From contig NZ_MKGR01000007.1 in assembly GCF_001908095.1 (NCBI RefSeq), forward strand, positions 26,239 to 90,238: DNA of 64,000 bases, in the 5' to 3' direction. The notes below the pieces were generated by a model. It was given only the letters and a program-made list of their open reading frames with translations, did not search any database and was not told the origin of the DNA. Positions 51,868 to 61,813 of this stretch are shown here, piece by piece (position 1 is the stretch's first letter; each line of letters opens with the position of its first letter). The translations under genes were made by a program, and so were the position numbers. Origin of the DNA: Xenorhabdus thuongxuanensis. GTDB taxonomy: Bacteria > Pseudomonadota > Gammaproteobacteria > Enterobacterales > Enterobacteriaceae.

Positions 51868-52782
51868 ATGAATAAAAAACGTTCTCTCTCTACTTTTCCG
51901 ATAGTTAATCTGATCCTTGTTCTATTCACAATGGTGTTATTCAGCCAGCAAGCTCATGCAGACAAAAAATTCAGAGTGGTTACAACATTTACTATTATTC
52001 AAGATATGGCTCAAAATGTTGCAGGAGACGCAGCAATTGTCGAGTCAATCACTAAAGCTGGTGCAGAAATCCATGATTATCAGCCCACTCCCAAAGATAT
52101 CATCAAAGCACAGCGTGCAGACCTTATCCTCTGGAATGGCTTAAATTTAGAACGCTGGTTCGAACGCTTCTTTGAAAACATGCAAGACATACCTACTGCA
52201 GTTATAACCGAAGGTATTACTCCTCTACCGATTCGTGAAGGTCCTTACAATAAAAATCCTAACCCTCATGCCTGGATGTCGCCAAAGAATGCGCTGATCT
52301 ATATAGAAAATATCCGTAAAGCTTTTGTCAAATATGATCCTGAGAATGCCGAAATTTATAATCGTAATGCTAAAGCTTATGCAGAAAAAATGGCTCAATT
52401 AGATGCGCCTCTTAGAGAGCGTCTTTCTCGTATTCCTGAAGAACAACGCTGGCTGGTAACCAGTGAAGGCGCTTTCAGCTATCTCACACAAGATTATGGC
52501 TTCAAAGAAGTTTACTTGTGGCCAATCAATGCTGAAGAACAAGGTTCCCCACAACAAGTTCGCCGTGTCATTGATACAGTAAGGGTCAATAAGATCCCTG
52601 TTGTCTTCAGTGAAAGCACTGTTTCAGATAAACCAGCAAGGCAAGTCAGTAAAGAAACGGGAGCAAGTTACGGTGGGGTACTTTATGTAGACTCCCTTTC
52701 CACTCAAAAAGGACCGGTTCCAACTTATATTGATCTACTTAACACTACTGTAGACACTATCGCAAAAGGATTTAATCAATGA
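51868..52782 (+). CDS. yfeA: Mn/Fe ABC transporter, periplasmic binding protein
   Basis: This is a cluster A-I metal-binding protein of 304 residues. A signal peptide ends near SQQAHA (residue 31). The four expected metal ligands are a His at about 69 ([11 protein letters not shown]), a His in [10 protein letters not shown], a Glu near SEGAFSYL and an Asp in LYVDSLS. It matches YfeA/SitA, which binds Mn2+ and Fe2+. The gene starts the yfeABCD operon behind a Fur box. It could equally be called sitA; the two families are orthologous. The TGA stop overlaps the yfeB start. Confidence 0.93.
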   Translation: MNKKRSLSTFPIVNLILVLFTMVLFSQQAHADKKFRVVTTFTIIQDMAQNVAGDAAIVESITKAGAEIHDYQPTPKDIIKAQRADLILWNGLNLERWFERFFENMQDIPTAVITEGITPLPIREGPYNKNPNPHAWMSPKNALIYIENIRKAFVKYDPENAEIYNRNAKAYAEKMAQLDAPLRERLSRIPEEQRWLVTSEGAFSYLTQDYGFKEVYLWPINAEEQGSPQQVRRVIDTVRVNKIPVVFSESTVSDKPARQVSKETGASYGGVLYVDSLSTQKGPVPTYIDLLNTTVDTIAKGFNQ

Positions 52783-53690
52783 ATCGTTCATCATTAAACC
52801 ACCAATCGTTATTTGAGCATCCTCATTTAATTGTGGATAACGCCACTGTCACTTACAACAATGGGCATACTGCTATTTATGAGGCCAGTTTTGACATTAC
52901 TGGCGGCACAATTTGTGCGCTGGTAGGTATGAATGGCAGTGGTAAATCCACTTTATTCAAAACAATCATGGGATTAGTAACACCTTCACAAGGAAAAGTG
53001 ACTCTCAACAAACAACCTATCAGAGCCGCATTAAAACAAAATATCATCGCATATGTTCCTCAAACTGAGGATGTAGATTGGAATTTTCCGGTTCTGGTTT
53101 CCGATGTCGTAATGATGGGACGCTATGGAAAAATGGGATTTTTGCGCCGTCCCAGCAAACGTGATCATGAAATTGTCAATAAAGCCCTTGAACGTGTCGG
53201 ACTGACAGAATTGCGTGATCGCCAAATTGGTGAGCTTTCTGGTGGTCAGAAAAAACGAGCATTTTTAGCCCGTGCATTAGCTCAAGAAGGGAAAGTTTTG
53301 CTATTGGATGAGCCTTTTACTGGAGTAGATGTTAAAACAGAAAATGCCATCATTGACTTACTTCGTAACTTACGTGAAGAAGGGCATTTGGTCTTAGTAT
53401 CAACGCATAACCTTGGCAGTGTACCTGAATTTTGTGATCACGTTATTTTGATCAACCGGACAGTGCTTGCAAGTGGCCAAACTGAAAACACATTTACTCA
53501 AAAAAATCTGGAAATTACCTTCGGTGGTGTCTTGCGTCATATTAATCTTTCCGCTCCTGAGCTACATAAAGATGATGATCCACGTTCATTGACAGTCATC
53601 ACCGATGATGAGCGTGCTGCCGTCTTTTATGGGCATACTCATCATATTCCACCACGGCAAAACCCCAAACAAAAGGAAAATCAACCATGA
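52779..53690 (+). CDS. yfeB: Mn/Fe ABC transporter ATPase
   Basis: This is a 303-residue ABC ATPase. It has Walker [12 protein letters not shown], signature [19 protein letters not shown], Walker [13 protein letters not shown], and H-loop [17 protein letters not shown]. It matches YfeB/SitB. The tail after about residue 245 is His- and acidic-rich ([17 protein letters not shown]), which may add metal binding. It overlaps yfeA and yfeC by 4 bp each. Confidence 0.93.
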   Translation: MNRSSLNHQSLFEHPHLIVDNATVTYNNGHTAIYEASFDITGGTICALVGMNGSGKSTLFKTIMGLVTPSQGKVTLNKQPIRAALKQNIIAYVPQTEDVDWNFPVLVSDVVMMGRYGKMGFLRRPSKRDHEIVNKALERVGLTELRDRQIGELSGGQKKRAFLARALAQEGKVLLLDEPFTGVDVKTENAIIDLLRNLREEGHLVLVSTHNLGSVPEFCDHVILINRTVLASGQTENTFTQKNLEITFGGVLRHINLSAPELHKDDDPRSLTVITDDERAAVFYGHTHHIPPRQNPKQKENQP

Positions 53691-54562
53691 TGGAACTGCT
53701 TTTACAACCATTCAATTACAACTACATGGTGAAAGCCATGTGGGTAAGTGCCATTGTTGGAGCTGTTTGTGCTTTCTTATCTGCTTATCTGATGCTAAAA
53801 GGTTGGTCACTGATGGGTGACGCCCTCTCCCACTCTGTTGTGCCCGGTGTGGCAGGTGCATATGCTCTCGGTTTACCTTATGCAGGTGGTGCTTTTTTTA
53901 CAGGGATGCTCGCTGCATTATCAATGACATTGGTGCGTCATATTACTCGGCTACGTGAAGATGCTGTGATAGGTTTTATATTCTCCACTTTTTTTGCCGT
54001 CGGATTATTGATCGTTTCTTTAAACCCTACATCCGTGAATGTACAAACCATTATTTTAGGCAATATTCTGGGAATTGCTGATGAAGATGTTTTACAAGTT
54101 GAAATCATTATTGCAGTTTCCTTCATTACCTTAATGGTACTTTGGAAAGATCTATTGGTTGTCTTCTTTGATGAAACCCATGCTCGCTCTATTGGATTAT
54201 CACCGTTACGATTGAAAATCATTTTCTTCACTTTATTAAGTGCTTGTACTGTTGCTGCATTACAGACAGTAGGCGCTATCTTGGTTATCGCAATGGTTGT
54301 AACGCCTGGTGCAACTGCCTATTTATTAACAGATAGATTTAAACATTTGTTGATTATTGCCGTCGCCATTGGTTCACTCACAAGTGGTTTCGGTGCATAT
54401 GTGAGCTATTTCCTCAATGGTGCAACTGGTGGAGTTATTGTCACCATGCAAACAGTGATTTTCTTACTTGCGTTCTTTTTTGCCCCTAAACATGGCATGT
54501 TGGCCTCTCGCAGACGAGCCAGAAAGGAATCTCTAGCATTGATTCAGGAACAACGCCCATGA
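53687..54562 (+). CDS. yfeC: Mn/Fe ABC transporter permease
   Basis: This is a 291-residue ABC-3 family metal permease with about eight helices: [20 protein letters not shown] in helix 2-3, and [20 protein letters not shown] near helix 6-7. It is a paralogue of the next gene, and the two form the heterodimeric channel. It starts by ATGA overlap with yfeB (an ATG at 53690 is an equal alternative). Confidence 0.93.
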   Translation: MMELLLQPFNYNYMVKAMWVSAIVGAVCAFLSAYLMLKGWSLMGDALSHSVVPGVAGAYALGLPYAGGAFFTGMLAALSMTLVRHITRLREDAVIGFIFSTFFAVGLLIVSLNPTSVNVQTIILGNILGIADEDVLQVEIIIAVSFITLMVLWKDLLVVFFDETHARSIGLSPLRLKIIFFTLLSACTVAALQTVGAILVIAMVVTPGATAYLLTDRFKHLLIIAVAIGSLTSGFGAYVSYFLNGATGGVIVTMQTVIFLLAFFFAPKHGMLASRRRARKESLALIQEQRP

Positions 54563-55455
54563 ACACATTTATTGAATTAATTACTGAACCTTTCATGCAT
54601 GAGTTTATGCGACGAGCCATCTATGCTGCCATGATGGTAGGAGCTGTTTGTGCTGTACTTTCCTGTTACTTGGTATTAAAAGGTTGGTCATTAATGGGAG
54701 ATGCTATTTCCCATGCGGTTTTGCCAGGTATCGTGCTCGCTTTTGTAGCGGGCATACCACTTGCAATAGGTGCTTTCCTTTCCGGTATATCTTGTGCATT
54801 CGCTACAGGGTATCTAAAAGAACATAGCCGAATCAAAGAAGATACCGTCATGGGGATTGTTTTCTCAGGTATGTTTGCATTTGGGTTAGTACTATTTACT
54901 CGTATAGATACGGATCAACACCTGACACATATTTTATTCGGCAGCATACTCGGTATTACCCAGCATGAATTACTCCAAACACTTTGCATTGCAGGGATCA
55001 CACTAGCTATTATGTTGCTAAAAAGAAAAGATTTTATGCTCTACTGCTTCGATCCTAATCAAGCACGAGTAGTTGGCCTTCCCGTAAAACTTCTCCATTA
55101 CGGGTTATTATCGCTGTTGGCCCTAACAATTGTCGCATCGTTGCAGGCCGTCGGTATCATCTTGGTTATCGCGATGTTAATCTCCCCCGGCATTATTGCT
55201 TTTATACTTTGCCGGAGTTTTGATCGTATGCTGATTGTGGCAATGGTTGCTTCTATATCATCCAGCGTACTTGGCACAATCATTAGCTTCCATATTGATG
55301 GTGAAACAGGCCCCTGTATCGTAATCATTCAGGCAATTTTCTTCACTATTGCACTCATTTATGACCAAATAAAACTCGCTTACAAGAAGGCAAACAAGGG
55401 AACGCTTGAAAAAATTTCGTCCCAAAATGCATCAATTCCAGAAAAATCAAATTAA
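54559..55455 (+). CDS. yfeD: Mn/Fe ABC transporter permease
   Basis: This is the 298-residue second permease of the importer. The same segments [20 protein letters not shown] and AVGIILVIAMLISPGIIAFI show that it arose by duplication from the yfeC type. The C-terminal tail after about 275 is basic and then Ser/Gln-rich. It overlaps yfeC by 4 bp and ends the operon. Confidence 0.93.
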   Translation: MNTFIELITEPFMHEFMRRAIYAAMMVGAVCAVLSCYLVLKGWSLMGDAISHAVLPGIVLAFVAGIPLAIGAFLSGISCAFATGYLKEHSRIKEDTVMGIVFSGMFAFGLVLFTRIDTDQHLTHILFGSILGITQHELLQTLCIAGITLAIMLLKRKDFMLYCFDPNQARVVGLPVKLLHYGLLSLLALTIVASLQAVGIILVIAMLISPGIIAFILCRSFDRMLIVAMVASISSSVLGTIISFHIDGETGPCIVIIQAIFFTIALIYDQIKLAYKKANKGTLEKISSQNASIPEKSN

Positions 55456-55468
55456 AAAATAATAGAGT

Positions 55469-55497
55469 GCCATATCAAATTTGAGATATGGCCTTAT
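55469..55497 (+). terminator. yfeABCD terminator
   Basis: An 8-bp stem GCCATATC/GATATGGC (55469-55476 with 55485-55492) is followed by CTTATTAATT, 14 bp after yfeD. Moderate strength. Confidence 0.6.
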
Positions 55498-55587
55498 TAA
55501 TTCCTATTAAAATTCCTTTTATCCTGTTCAAATGTTACATCTGTCTGTAATATAAGCATAGCAATTGTCAACTTAATGAGGTGAAGC

Positions 55588-56451
55588 ATGTGGCAAACAG
55601 TGAACCGTCTATTAAGTGAGCATTTTGGCAACGCTGAAATTCACGATAAAGAGGAATTGGTAGGCGGAGATATTCACCGTGCCTGGCATATTAAATATGG
55701 TGAACAACATATCTTTATCAAATCCAACGTGAAAGAAATGCTGCCAATTTTTAAAGCAGAAGCAGAACAACTGGAATTACTGGCTCGTAGCAAAACAACC
55801 CGTGTTCCCGATGTTTATGGTGTAGGCCACGACCGCAACTATAGCTTCCTATTACTGGAACATTTGCCTATAAAACCATTTAACGCGCATAGCGCGTATC
55901 TTTTTGGTCAACATCTTGCAAAGCTACATCAATGGAGTGAACAACCTAAATTTGGTTTTGATTTTGATAACATGCTAGCAACCACCATACAACCTAACGG
56001 ATGGCAAAAGCGCTGGGATCATTTCTATGCCGAAAAACGCATCGGATGGCAGTTGCAACTTGCTGCTGATAAAGGAATAGTATTTGGAAATATTAGCCAA
56101 ATTGTTCAAATAATCAGTGACAAACTCCGTCACCACCACCCCCAACCCTCTCTCCTGCATGGTGATCTATGGCCTATGAACTGTGCATCGTTGAACGATA
56201 GTTGTGCTGTCACTTTTGATCCTGCCTGCTATTGGGGAGATCGCGAATGTGATCTGGCGATGTTGCCACTTTACCCAGATCTTCCTTTACAAATATTTGA
56301 TGGTTACCAGAGTGTCTGGCCATTGCCTAAAGATTTCCTTGAACGTCAACCTATTTACCAACTTTACCATTTATTAAACAAATGTAATCTTTTCGGCGGA
56401 GAGAATTTTATTTTAGTACAAAATATGATTGATAATCTTTTATCTGAATAG
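55588..56451 (+). CDS. yniA: Fructosamine kinase family protein YniA
   Basis: This is a 287-residue fructosamine/ribulosamine-kinase-like protein (286 in E. coli YniA) that phosphorylates ketosamines on glycated amines by family inference. The protein-kinase-like fold is seen in the nucleotide loop LVGGDIHRAWHIKYG, the catalytic loop SLLHGDLWPMNCAS (Asp and Asn), and the metal Asp in VTFDPACYWGDRECDLAM. It has a GAGGTGAAGC ribosome site. It is followed by convergent yniB. Confidence 0.92.
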   Translation: MWQTVNRLLSEHFGNAEIHDKEELVGGDIHRAWHIKYGEQHIFIKSNVKEMLPIFKAEAEQLELLARSKTTRVPDVYGVGHDRNYSFLLLEHLPIKPFNAHSAYLFGQHLAKLHQWSEQPKFGFDFDNMLATTIQPNGWQKRWDHFYAEKRIGWQLQLAADKGIVFGNISQIVQIISDKLRHHHPQPSLLHGDLWPMNCASLNDSCAVTFDPACYWGDRECDLAMLPLYPDLPLQIFDGYQSVWPLPKDFLERQPIYQLYHLLNKCNLFGGENFILVQNMIDNLLSE

Positions 56452-56605
56452 ACACGGAATAACCTGATTAATATCACATTTAATTACTGATAATTACCCA
56501 ATTAATCAAAAAAATAAAATTCATTATATTAAAGATATAAATTTATTTTAGACCAAGCGCTGCATAGAGCATCTTTGTGCTGTTATTAGCTATCAATTAA
56601 TCTCA

Positions 56606-57163
56606 TTACCATCCTAAAATTTTAAATAAGAAGTAAGCAATTGCACCGATAATAATTGGTGATATGTAAAGGATAAAAATCTGGCTGAATAAAGAGTGAC
56701 GGGGGAACTCAATTTTAGCCGCTAATTGTTCCTTGGTTATTCCACTTTCTTGCGCGTGTTCAAAGATCATTTGATCTTCAATACGTTCTTTGATGAACTT
56801 AAATTGACGATACATTCTCAAACCAGACGCACTCATTGCCAATCCCACAAACATCAGAATATATATGACAATAAAACTGGTATTTTCCCCTGTAATCCCA
56901 GCAATACGATCAGGTGTTGGAGAATGTTTCCAGAAAAAATCCAAAAATGGTGTATTGAATTTAATCATTTCTGTCATCATCTGAAGAAAATCATTCAATA
57001 CCGCGTTAACACCACCACTTCCAATACCATCACCTTTAACTCCGTGTTGCCATGCGGCTAGATTAATCATTGAGACAAAAGTCGACAACAGGGAGGGGAC
57101 AAAAATAATCCAGCCCAAGATTCGCTTAGCGATAGCAACATATCTAGCTTGTTGATACGTCAT
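56606..57163 (-). CDS. yniB: Inner membrane protein YniB
   Basis: This is a 185-residue protein with three likely helices: about 18-38 (ILGWIIFVPSLLSTFVSMI), 98-115 (IVIYILMFVGLAMSASG) and 160-183. Apart from a short insert around Gly-rich residues 43-55, it aligns with E. coli YniB (178), function unknown. The start is the ATG at 57163 with GGAG 8 nt upstream. An in-frame start at 57181 would add MPMENV. It lies between yniA and hxpB as in E. coli. Confidence 0.85.
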   Translation of the reverse strand: MTYQQARYVAIAKRILGWIIFVPSLLSTFVSMINLAAWQHGVKGDGIGSGGVNAVLNDFLQMMTEMIKFNTPFLDFFWKHSPTPDRIAGITGENTSFIVIYILMFVGLAMSASGLRMYRQFKFIKERIEDQMIFEHAQESGITKEQLAAKIEFPRHSLFSQIFILYISPIIIGAIAYFLFKILGW

Positions 57164-57370
57164 TACATTCTCCATTGGCATAAATAATTTTATTTTTTAC
57201 TCAATGATAGCTCATAAAGAACCAACTTTAATCCTATTTATGGAGTCATTATCTTACCTTACTGATGAAATTATCTCTTTCTTTGCTATCACTCATAACG
57301 AGATTTAATTTATTGAAATTGTTACAATCAAACCTCTTTAATCACTGTTATCATCGCGGAGAGATTTGAG

Positions 57371-58039
57371 ATGTCATTTTGTTTATCTATAGAAGCCGCC
57401 GTTTTTGATATGGATGGTTTACTGATTGATTCTGAACCTTATTGGGAGCAAGGAGAAAAAAGCGTATTCAGTGAATTAGGACTAGATTTAAATTTAGCAA
57501 AAAACCTACCTGACACATTGGGATTACGGATAGATCAAGTTGTTGAGCTATGGTATCAAGCATCACCTTGGCAAGGTACTTCCAAAAGTGAAGTTGAGCA
57601 ACGTATCATCAATTATGTAGTTCAATCAGTTGAAAAAAACCGTCCCTTGCTACCCGGAGTAGAACATGCTTTAAATCTCTGTCGCGAATGTGGGTTAAAA
57701 ATTGGTCTGGCCTCCGCATCACCCTATGAAATGATCGAAAAAGTGCTCGGATTGTTTAACCTACGACATTACTTCGATGTTATCGTTTCTGCTGCACACT
57801 TACCTTACAGCAAACCACATCCCGAGGTTTATTTGTTGGCAGCCAGTCAACTTGGAGTCAACCCAATTAACTGTCTTACGTTAGAAGATTCATTTAACGG
57901 TATGATAGCAACCAAAGCGGCAAGAATGCGCTCAATTGTCGTTCCTGCCGCCCACCATTTTGATGATCCCCGTTGGTCACTGGCTGACATCAAACTGAAT
58001 TCTCTGGAAAAATTAACACTAAAAAATATTACTGAATAG
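57371..58039 (+). CDS. hxpB: Sugar phosphatase HxpB (HAD family)
   Basis: This is a 222-residue HAD-superfamily hydrolase (YniC). It has motif I VFDMDGLLIDSEP (nucleophile Asp), motif II IGLASASPYEMIEKVL, the motif III Lys in LPYSKPHPEVYL, and motif IV TLEDSFNGMIATKAA. E. coli YniC dephosphorylates 2-deoxyglucose 6-phosphate and several hexose phosphates. The ATG at 57371 follows a GCGGAG site. A long hairpin follows the gene. Confidence 0.94.
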   Translation: MSFCLSIEAAVFDMDGLLIDSEPYWEQGEKSVFSELGLDLNLAKNLPDTLGLRIDQVVELWYQASPWQGTSKSEVEQRIINYVVQSVEKNRPLLPGVEHALNLCRECGLKIGLASASPYEMIEKVLGLFNLRHYFDVIVSAAHLPYSKPHPEVYLLAASQLGVNPINCLTLEDSFNGMIATKAARMRSIVVPAAHHFDDPRWSLADIKLNSLEKLTLKNITE

Positions 58040-58043
58040 CCAC

Positions 58044-58089
58044 TGCGCTGCCATTCATCAATACTTATTTCTCTGTATATGGCAGCGCA
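58044..58089 (+). terminator. Hairpin after hxpB
   Basis: An 11-bp perfect GC-rich stem TGCGCTGCCAT/ATGGCAGCGCA (58044-58054 with 58079-58089) starts 5 bp after the stop. The loop is 24 nt, and there is no clear T tract (AATATCAG). Confidence 0.5.
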
Positions 58090-58185
58090 AATATCAGCCT
58101 TCCTCTCAACTAACCAAGCCACAGTTTGAAAAATTTTCCTGGTTACCCTCTATCTTCCTCAGGCAAAACCCTCTATACTGCGTCA

Positions 58186-58201
58186 CTGTATGTATAAACA
58201 G
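58186..58201 (+). promoter_or_regulatory. LexA (SOS) box before ydjM
   Basis: CTGTATGTATAAACAG fits the LexA consensus CTG-N10-CAG with the AT-rich alternating core. It is 32 bp before the ydjM start. E. coli ydjM is an SOS gene with a LexA site in the same place. Confidence 0.8.
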
Positions 58202-58232
58202 CAATTAGCATAAATAATTAGTATAAATCGTT

Positions 58233-58826
58233 ATGACAGCAGAAGGACATCTTCTTTTTTCCGTTGCCAGCCTTGTATTGGCTCACCAGCTAGAAATCAC
58301 TCCAGAAATAGCACAGGGAGACTGGTTACATATGCTTCCCGGCGTACTTCTGGCTTCATTGTTGCCAGATATCGACCATCCAAGCTCAACCTTAGGTAGA
58401 TTATTTCGCTTTATATCCATTCCAATCGCACGATTATGCGGACATCGTGGGTTTACACATAGTTTATTAGCTCTGCTCGTGGGGGTTACTCTATTCCAAA
58501 CTGAAATCCCTTCTAATTGGCCCATTCCAACTGACTTTGTCCATGCAATGGTTATCGGTTATATCAGCCACCTTATTGCTGACATGCTTACTCCCGCCGG
58601 TATTCCACTATTATGGCCGCTAAGAATACGTTTTTGTTTGCCTATTCTTAGAGGTAAGGAACGTAAAAAAGCAGAACGCTTTATTGCCGTACTGGTAATG
58701 GTGATCGCTATTATCCTTCCACAACACATCAATTTCTCATTCGCTCGCTATTTCGACAGCTTACCATTTAACAAAATCCAGTTTGATAAATTACCAATTG
58801 ATAAGCTACAGAATCTCTACAAATAA
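58233..58826 (+). CDS. ydjM: LexA-regulated membrane-bound metal-dependent hydrolase YdjM
   Basis: This is a 197-residue member of the YdjM/DUF457 family of membrane proteins with metal-hydrolase motifs. It has an N-terminal TAEGHLLFSVASLVLAH, then LLPDIDHPSSTLGRLFRF and GHRGFTHSLLALLVG, whose His and Asp residues form the probable metal site, and later HLIADMLTPAGIPLLWPL. The substrate is unknown. The C-terminus (about 177-194) has an unusual short repeat, F/L-DKLPI/LDKL-type. It is SOS-controlled by the LexA box upstream. Confidence 0.88.
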   Translation: MTAEGHLLFSVASLVLAHQLEITPEIAQGDWLHMLPGVLLASLLPDIDHPSSTLGRLFRFISIPIARLCGHRGFTHSLLALLVGVTLFQTEIPSNWPIPTDFVHAMVIGYISHLIADMLTPAGIPLLWPLRIRFCLPILRGKERKKAERFIAVLVMVIAIILPQHINFSFARYFDSLPFNKIQFDKLPIDKLQNLYK

Positions 58827-59217
58827 CTGATCAATATACATATACAACAAATATCGTAACCCCATTTTAAAATGGGGTTACCTGAAAAATATCAACAATT
58901 TCTTATTTATCTCCCGTTGCTTTACAAAAAAATTATCTTAAACAAATGATATATAACTGTAATAGTTGTAATTGAACAAAAAACCAATAAGAATACATTA
59001 AGATATATAACCAATTAAACTAGCTAGTGAAAAATAATTATATCAAATTCCATTTAATTATAAGAAAGGGAATTCTTATACTGATAGTATTTCATCTTAA
59101 GCATTTCATGGTATGTAGACGATAAATTTCAAATTGGAATACAACTTACAAATCTATATTCCAAGCTACATACCGCAACTCGAAATATAAAGAGTATATA
59201 AGTTTTGGAGACTAGAG
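58827..59217. other. Gap between ydjM and tcyP with a 26-bp palindrome
   Basis: A perfect 26-bp palindrome lies at 58856-58881 (arms GTAACCCCATTTT and its complement), 30 bp after ydjM. It probably ends ydjM, though there is no T tract on the plus side. The remaining 330 bp is AT-rich and should hold the tcyP promoter. I could not place a CysB site. No gene is seen. Confidence 0.55.
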
Positions 59218-60609
59218 ATGAATTTACCACTCATCATCAACGTGCTAGTTTTTGTAGCACTGCTTATTTTATTAGCAAAAACGAGCTCAAATAAATGGAG
59301 CTTATCCAAAAAAGTTCTTGTGGCTCTAGTCGTAGGTGTCGTTTTTGGGCTGGCATTAAACATCATTTATGGAACAGATAATCTTACCGTAAAAGAATCG
59401 ATTAAATGGTTCAATATTGTTGGTAATGGTTATGTACAACTACTACAAATGGTTATCATGCCGTTGGTTTTTGCTTCTATCCTAAGTGCCATTGCCCGTT
59501 TACACAAAGCATCTTCCTTAGGAAAGATAAGCTTTTTTACCATTGGTACATTACTGTTCACTACAGCGATTTCCGCTGTGATCGGCATTGTAATTGCCAA
59601 CTTATTTGGGTTAAGTGCAGCAGGGCTTATTCAGGGCACTCAAGAAACTGCTCGTTTATTAGCAATTGAAAGCAGTTATATTGGCAAAGTTGCAGATATG
59701 AGTGTGCCTCAGATCATTCTCTCCTTTATCCCTAAAAATCCCTTTGCTGACCTAACGGGAGCACGCCCTACTTCCATTATTAGCGTGGTAGTTTTTGCGA
59801 CATTTTTAGGCATTGCTGCGCTACAAATGATTAAAGATGATCAGGAGCGCGGTAAACGAGCTCTCGTTGCTATTGATACTCTGCAAACATGGACAATGAA
59901 GCTGGTTAGGTTAGTTATGCGTCTCACTCCATACGGCGTGATGGCTTTAATGACCAAAGTTGTTGCCAGTTCTAATATCCATGATATTACTCAATTGGGT
60001 AGTTTTGTTGTTGCTTCTTACATCGCCCTTGGCCTGATGTTTGTAGTACATGGCGGTCTTTTGGCATTTACGGGTATCAATCCTCTGAAATTCTTTAAAA
60101 AAGCAGGCCCCGTACTGACATTCGCATTTACCAGCCGTTCAAGCGCCGCAAGTATTCCCCTGAATGTTGAAACACAAACTCGTCGCCTTGGTGTACCTGA
60201 GTCTATTGCCAGTTTCTCCGCTTCTTTCGGCGCGACTATTGGGCAAAATGGCTGTGCTGGCATTTATCCAGCTATGTTAGCAGTGATGGTGGCTCCAACC
60301 GTAGGTATTAACCCCTTTGATCCAGTGTGGATTGCAACTCTTGTGGGAGTTGTGACTATCAGTTCTGCTGGGGTGGCTGGTGTTGGTGGTGGCGCAACAT
60401 TTGCAGCATTGATTGTTTTACCTGCCATGGGCCTACCTGTTACCCTAGTGGCACTGCTCATTTCTGTTGAGCCTCTGATAGACATGGGACGTACAGCATT
60501 AAATGTTAATGGTGCTATGACAGCAGGTACAATCACTAGTCAATTGATGAAAAAAACCAATAAAAAGGTGTTTGAACAAGACGAAAAAGTGGTATTAGAC
60601 CAATCTTAA
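59218..60609 (+). CDS. tcyP: L-cystine/proton symporter
   Basis: TcyP (YdjN) is a high-affinity importer of cystine of the dicarboxylate/cation symporter (DAACS) family. It is 463 residues, as in E. coli. It has about eight helices plus two re-entrant loops. The serine-rich loop [20 protein letters not shown] and the second loop region [20 protein letters not shown] form the substrate site. [20 protein letters not shown] is also typical. The ATG at 59218 has a TTGGAGAC site. E. coli tcyP is CysB-regulated. Confidence 0.95.
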   Translation: MNLPLIINVLVFVALLILLAKTSSNKWSLSKKVLVALVVGVVFGLALNIIYGTDNLTVKESIKWFNIVGNGYVQLLQMVIMPLVFASILSAIARLHKASSLGKISFFTIGTLLFTTAISAVIGIVIANLFGLSAAGLIQGTQETARLLAIESSYIGKVADMSVPQIILSFIPKNPFADLTGARPTSIISVVVFATFLGIAALQMIKDDQERGKRALVAIDTLQTWTMKLVRLVMRLTPYGVMALMTKVVASSNIHDITQLGSFVVASYIALGLMFVVHGGLLAFTGINPLKFFKKAGPVLTFAFTSRSSAASIPLNVETQTRRLGVPESIASFSASFGATIGQNGCAGIYPAMLAVMVAPTVGINPFDPVWIATLVGVVTISSAGVAGVGGGATFAALIVLPAMGLPVTLVALLISVEPLIDMGRTALNVNGAMTAGTITSQLMKKTNKKVFEQDEKVVLDQS

Positions 60610-60630
60610 TTCAAAATCTGATGAAATAAA

Positions 60631-60670
60631 CCAGAGAAAACACACTGCCACTGACATGCATTTTCTCTGG
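60631..60670 (+). terminator. First hairpin after tcyP
   Basis: A 10-bp perfect stem CCAGAGAAAA/TTTTCTCTGG (60631-60640 with 60661-60670) has a 20-nt loop, 22 bp after tcyP. The 3' arm starts with four Ts. A second hairpin follows within 10 bp. Confidence 0.55.
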
Positions 60671-60679
60671 AGATTAAAT

Positions 60680-60716
60680 AAAGCCGAGAACCATGATGGA
60701 TCTCGGCTTTGTATCT
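60680..60716. terminator. Bidirectional terminator, tcyP / htpX
   Basis: A 10-bp perfect stem AAAGCCGAGA/TCTCGGCTTT (60680-60689 with 60701-60710) is followed by GTATCTATAT on the plus strand and TTTATTTAATC on the minus strand, between converging genes. Confidence 0.78.
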
Positions 60717-60749
60717 ATATTAGCTATTGGTTATTAGAAACTAATAGCA

Positions 60750-61634
60750 CTACTTTATATATTCACCGCTACGAAGGGCTTCAATGCGCTTATCTAACGG
60801 CGGATGAGATAAGAACAACTCACTGAAACTCTTAGCTTTGCCATTAATACAGAATGCCATCATTCTTCCCTCTTCCTGAGGTTCATAACTGGTCTTAAGA
60901 CGTTGCAATGCTGCAATCATCTTTTCGCGGCCAACCAATTTCGCTGATCCTGCATCTGCATGGAATTCACGGTAACGGGAGAACCACATGGTAATAATAC
61001 TTGCCAGAATACCAAATACGATTTCCAACACCATGGAAATCACCATGTAAACGATTGGATTACCATTACTGCTGTTTTCACTTTCATCATCGCTGCTGGA
61101 AAGGAAACTTGCAGCGGCCTGTGCAATGATACGTGAAATAAAGATAACAAATGTATTCACGATACCCTGCAACAATGTCATCGTCACCATATCACCATTA
61201 GCAATATGGCTAATTTCATGTGCAATGACGGCTTCAGCTTCATCACGGCTCATATTATTCAGTAGCCCTGTACTAACAGCAACCAGAGAAGCATTACGAC
61301 GTGCCCCGGTAGCAAATGCGTTAATATCCAAGGCATCATAGATAGCCACTTGTGGCATAGTAATTCCAACTTGATCCGCCTGACGACGTACAGTTTCCAT
61401 CAACCAGGCTTCAGTTTCATTGGCAGGTTTTTCAATAACCTGACCACCAACAGAGCGCAAAGCCATCCATTTCGACATTAACAAAGAAATGAATGCACCA
61501 CCAAAACCAAACAAACCAGCCATAATCATGAGACCAGCAACACTGCTCCGCTGAACTCCTGTAAGTGAAAGTATTATTCCAAACACCACCATGACAGCAA
61601 GGTTTGTGAGGAGGAATAAGGCGATTCTCATCAT
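60750..61634 (-). CDS. htpX: Membrane protease HtpX
   Basis: This is an M48 zinc metalloprotease of the inner membrane that helps FtsH degrade misfolded membrane proteins. The 294 residues (293 in E. coli) have two N-terminal helices (about 4-24 and 32-52), the zinc motif [13 protein letters not shown] (two His and catalytic Glu near 139-143), two further hydrophobic segments, and the third ligand Glu in [15 protein letters not shown]. In E. coli it is induced by envelope stress through CpxR. It is followed by convergent tcyP. It is transcribed in the same direction as prc and proQ. Confidence 0.96.
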   Translation of the reverse strand: MMRIALFLLTNLAVMVVFGIILSLTGVQRSSVAGLMIMAGLFGFGGAFISLLMSKWMALRSVGGQVIEKPANETEAWLMETVRRQADQVGITMPQVAIYDALDINAFATGARRNASLVAVSTGLLNNMSRDEAEAVIAHEISHIANGDMVTMTLLQGIVNTFVIFISRIIAQAAASFLSSSDDESENSSNGNPIVYMVISMVLEIVFGILASIITMWFSRYREFHADAGSAKLVGREKMIAALQRLKTSYEPQEEGRMMAFCINGKAKSFSELFLSHPPLDKRIEALRSGEYIK

Positions 61635-61765
61635 ATAAATTTGCTTCCTTTAATTATCAAACAGTTCAACTAAGAGTTAAGCCATAAGATGGGGACAACA
61701 CCCATATTATTCAAGTTTTTTAAGACGTTAAGCGATAGAAACAACATAACTTTACAATATAATAA

Positions 61766-61793
61766 AAAAGGCCGACTACCAAGCCGGCCTTTT
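61766..61793 (-). terminator. prc terminator
   Basis: A 9-bp stem AAAAGGCCG/CGGCCTTTT (61766-61774 with 61785-61793) has further T residues on the minus side (TTTTTTATTATA). It is 20 bp after the prc stop. Confidence 0.86.
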
Positions 61794-61813
61794 ATCTATA
61801 ACGAATTTTAAGA

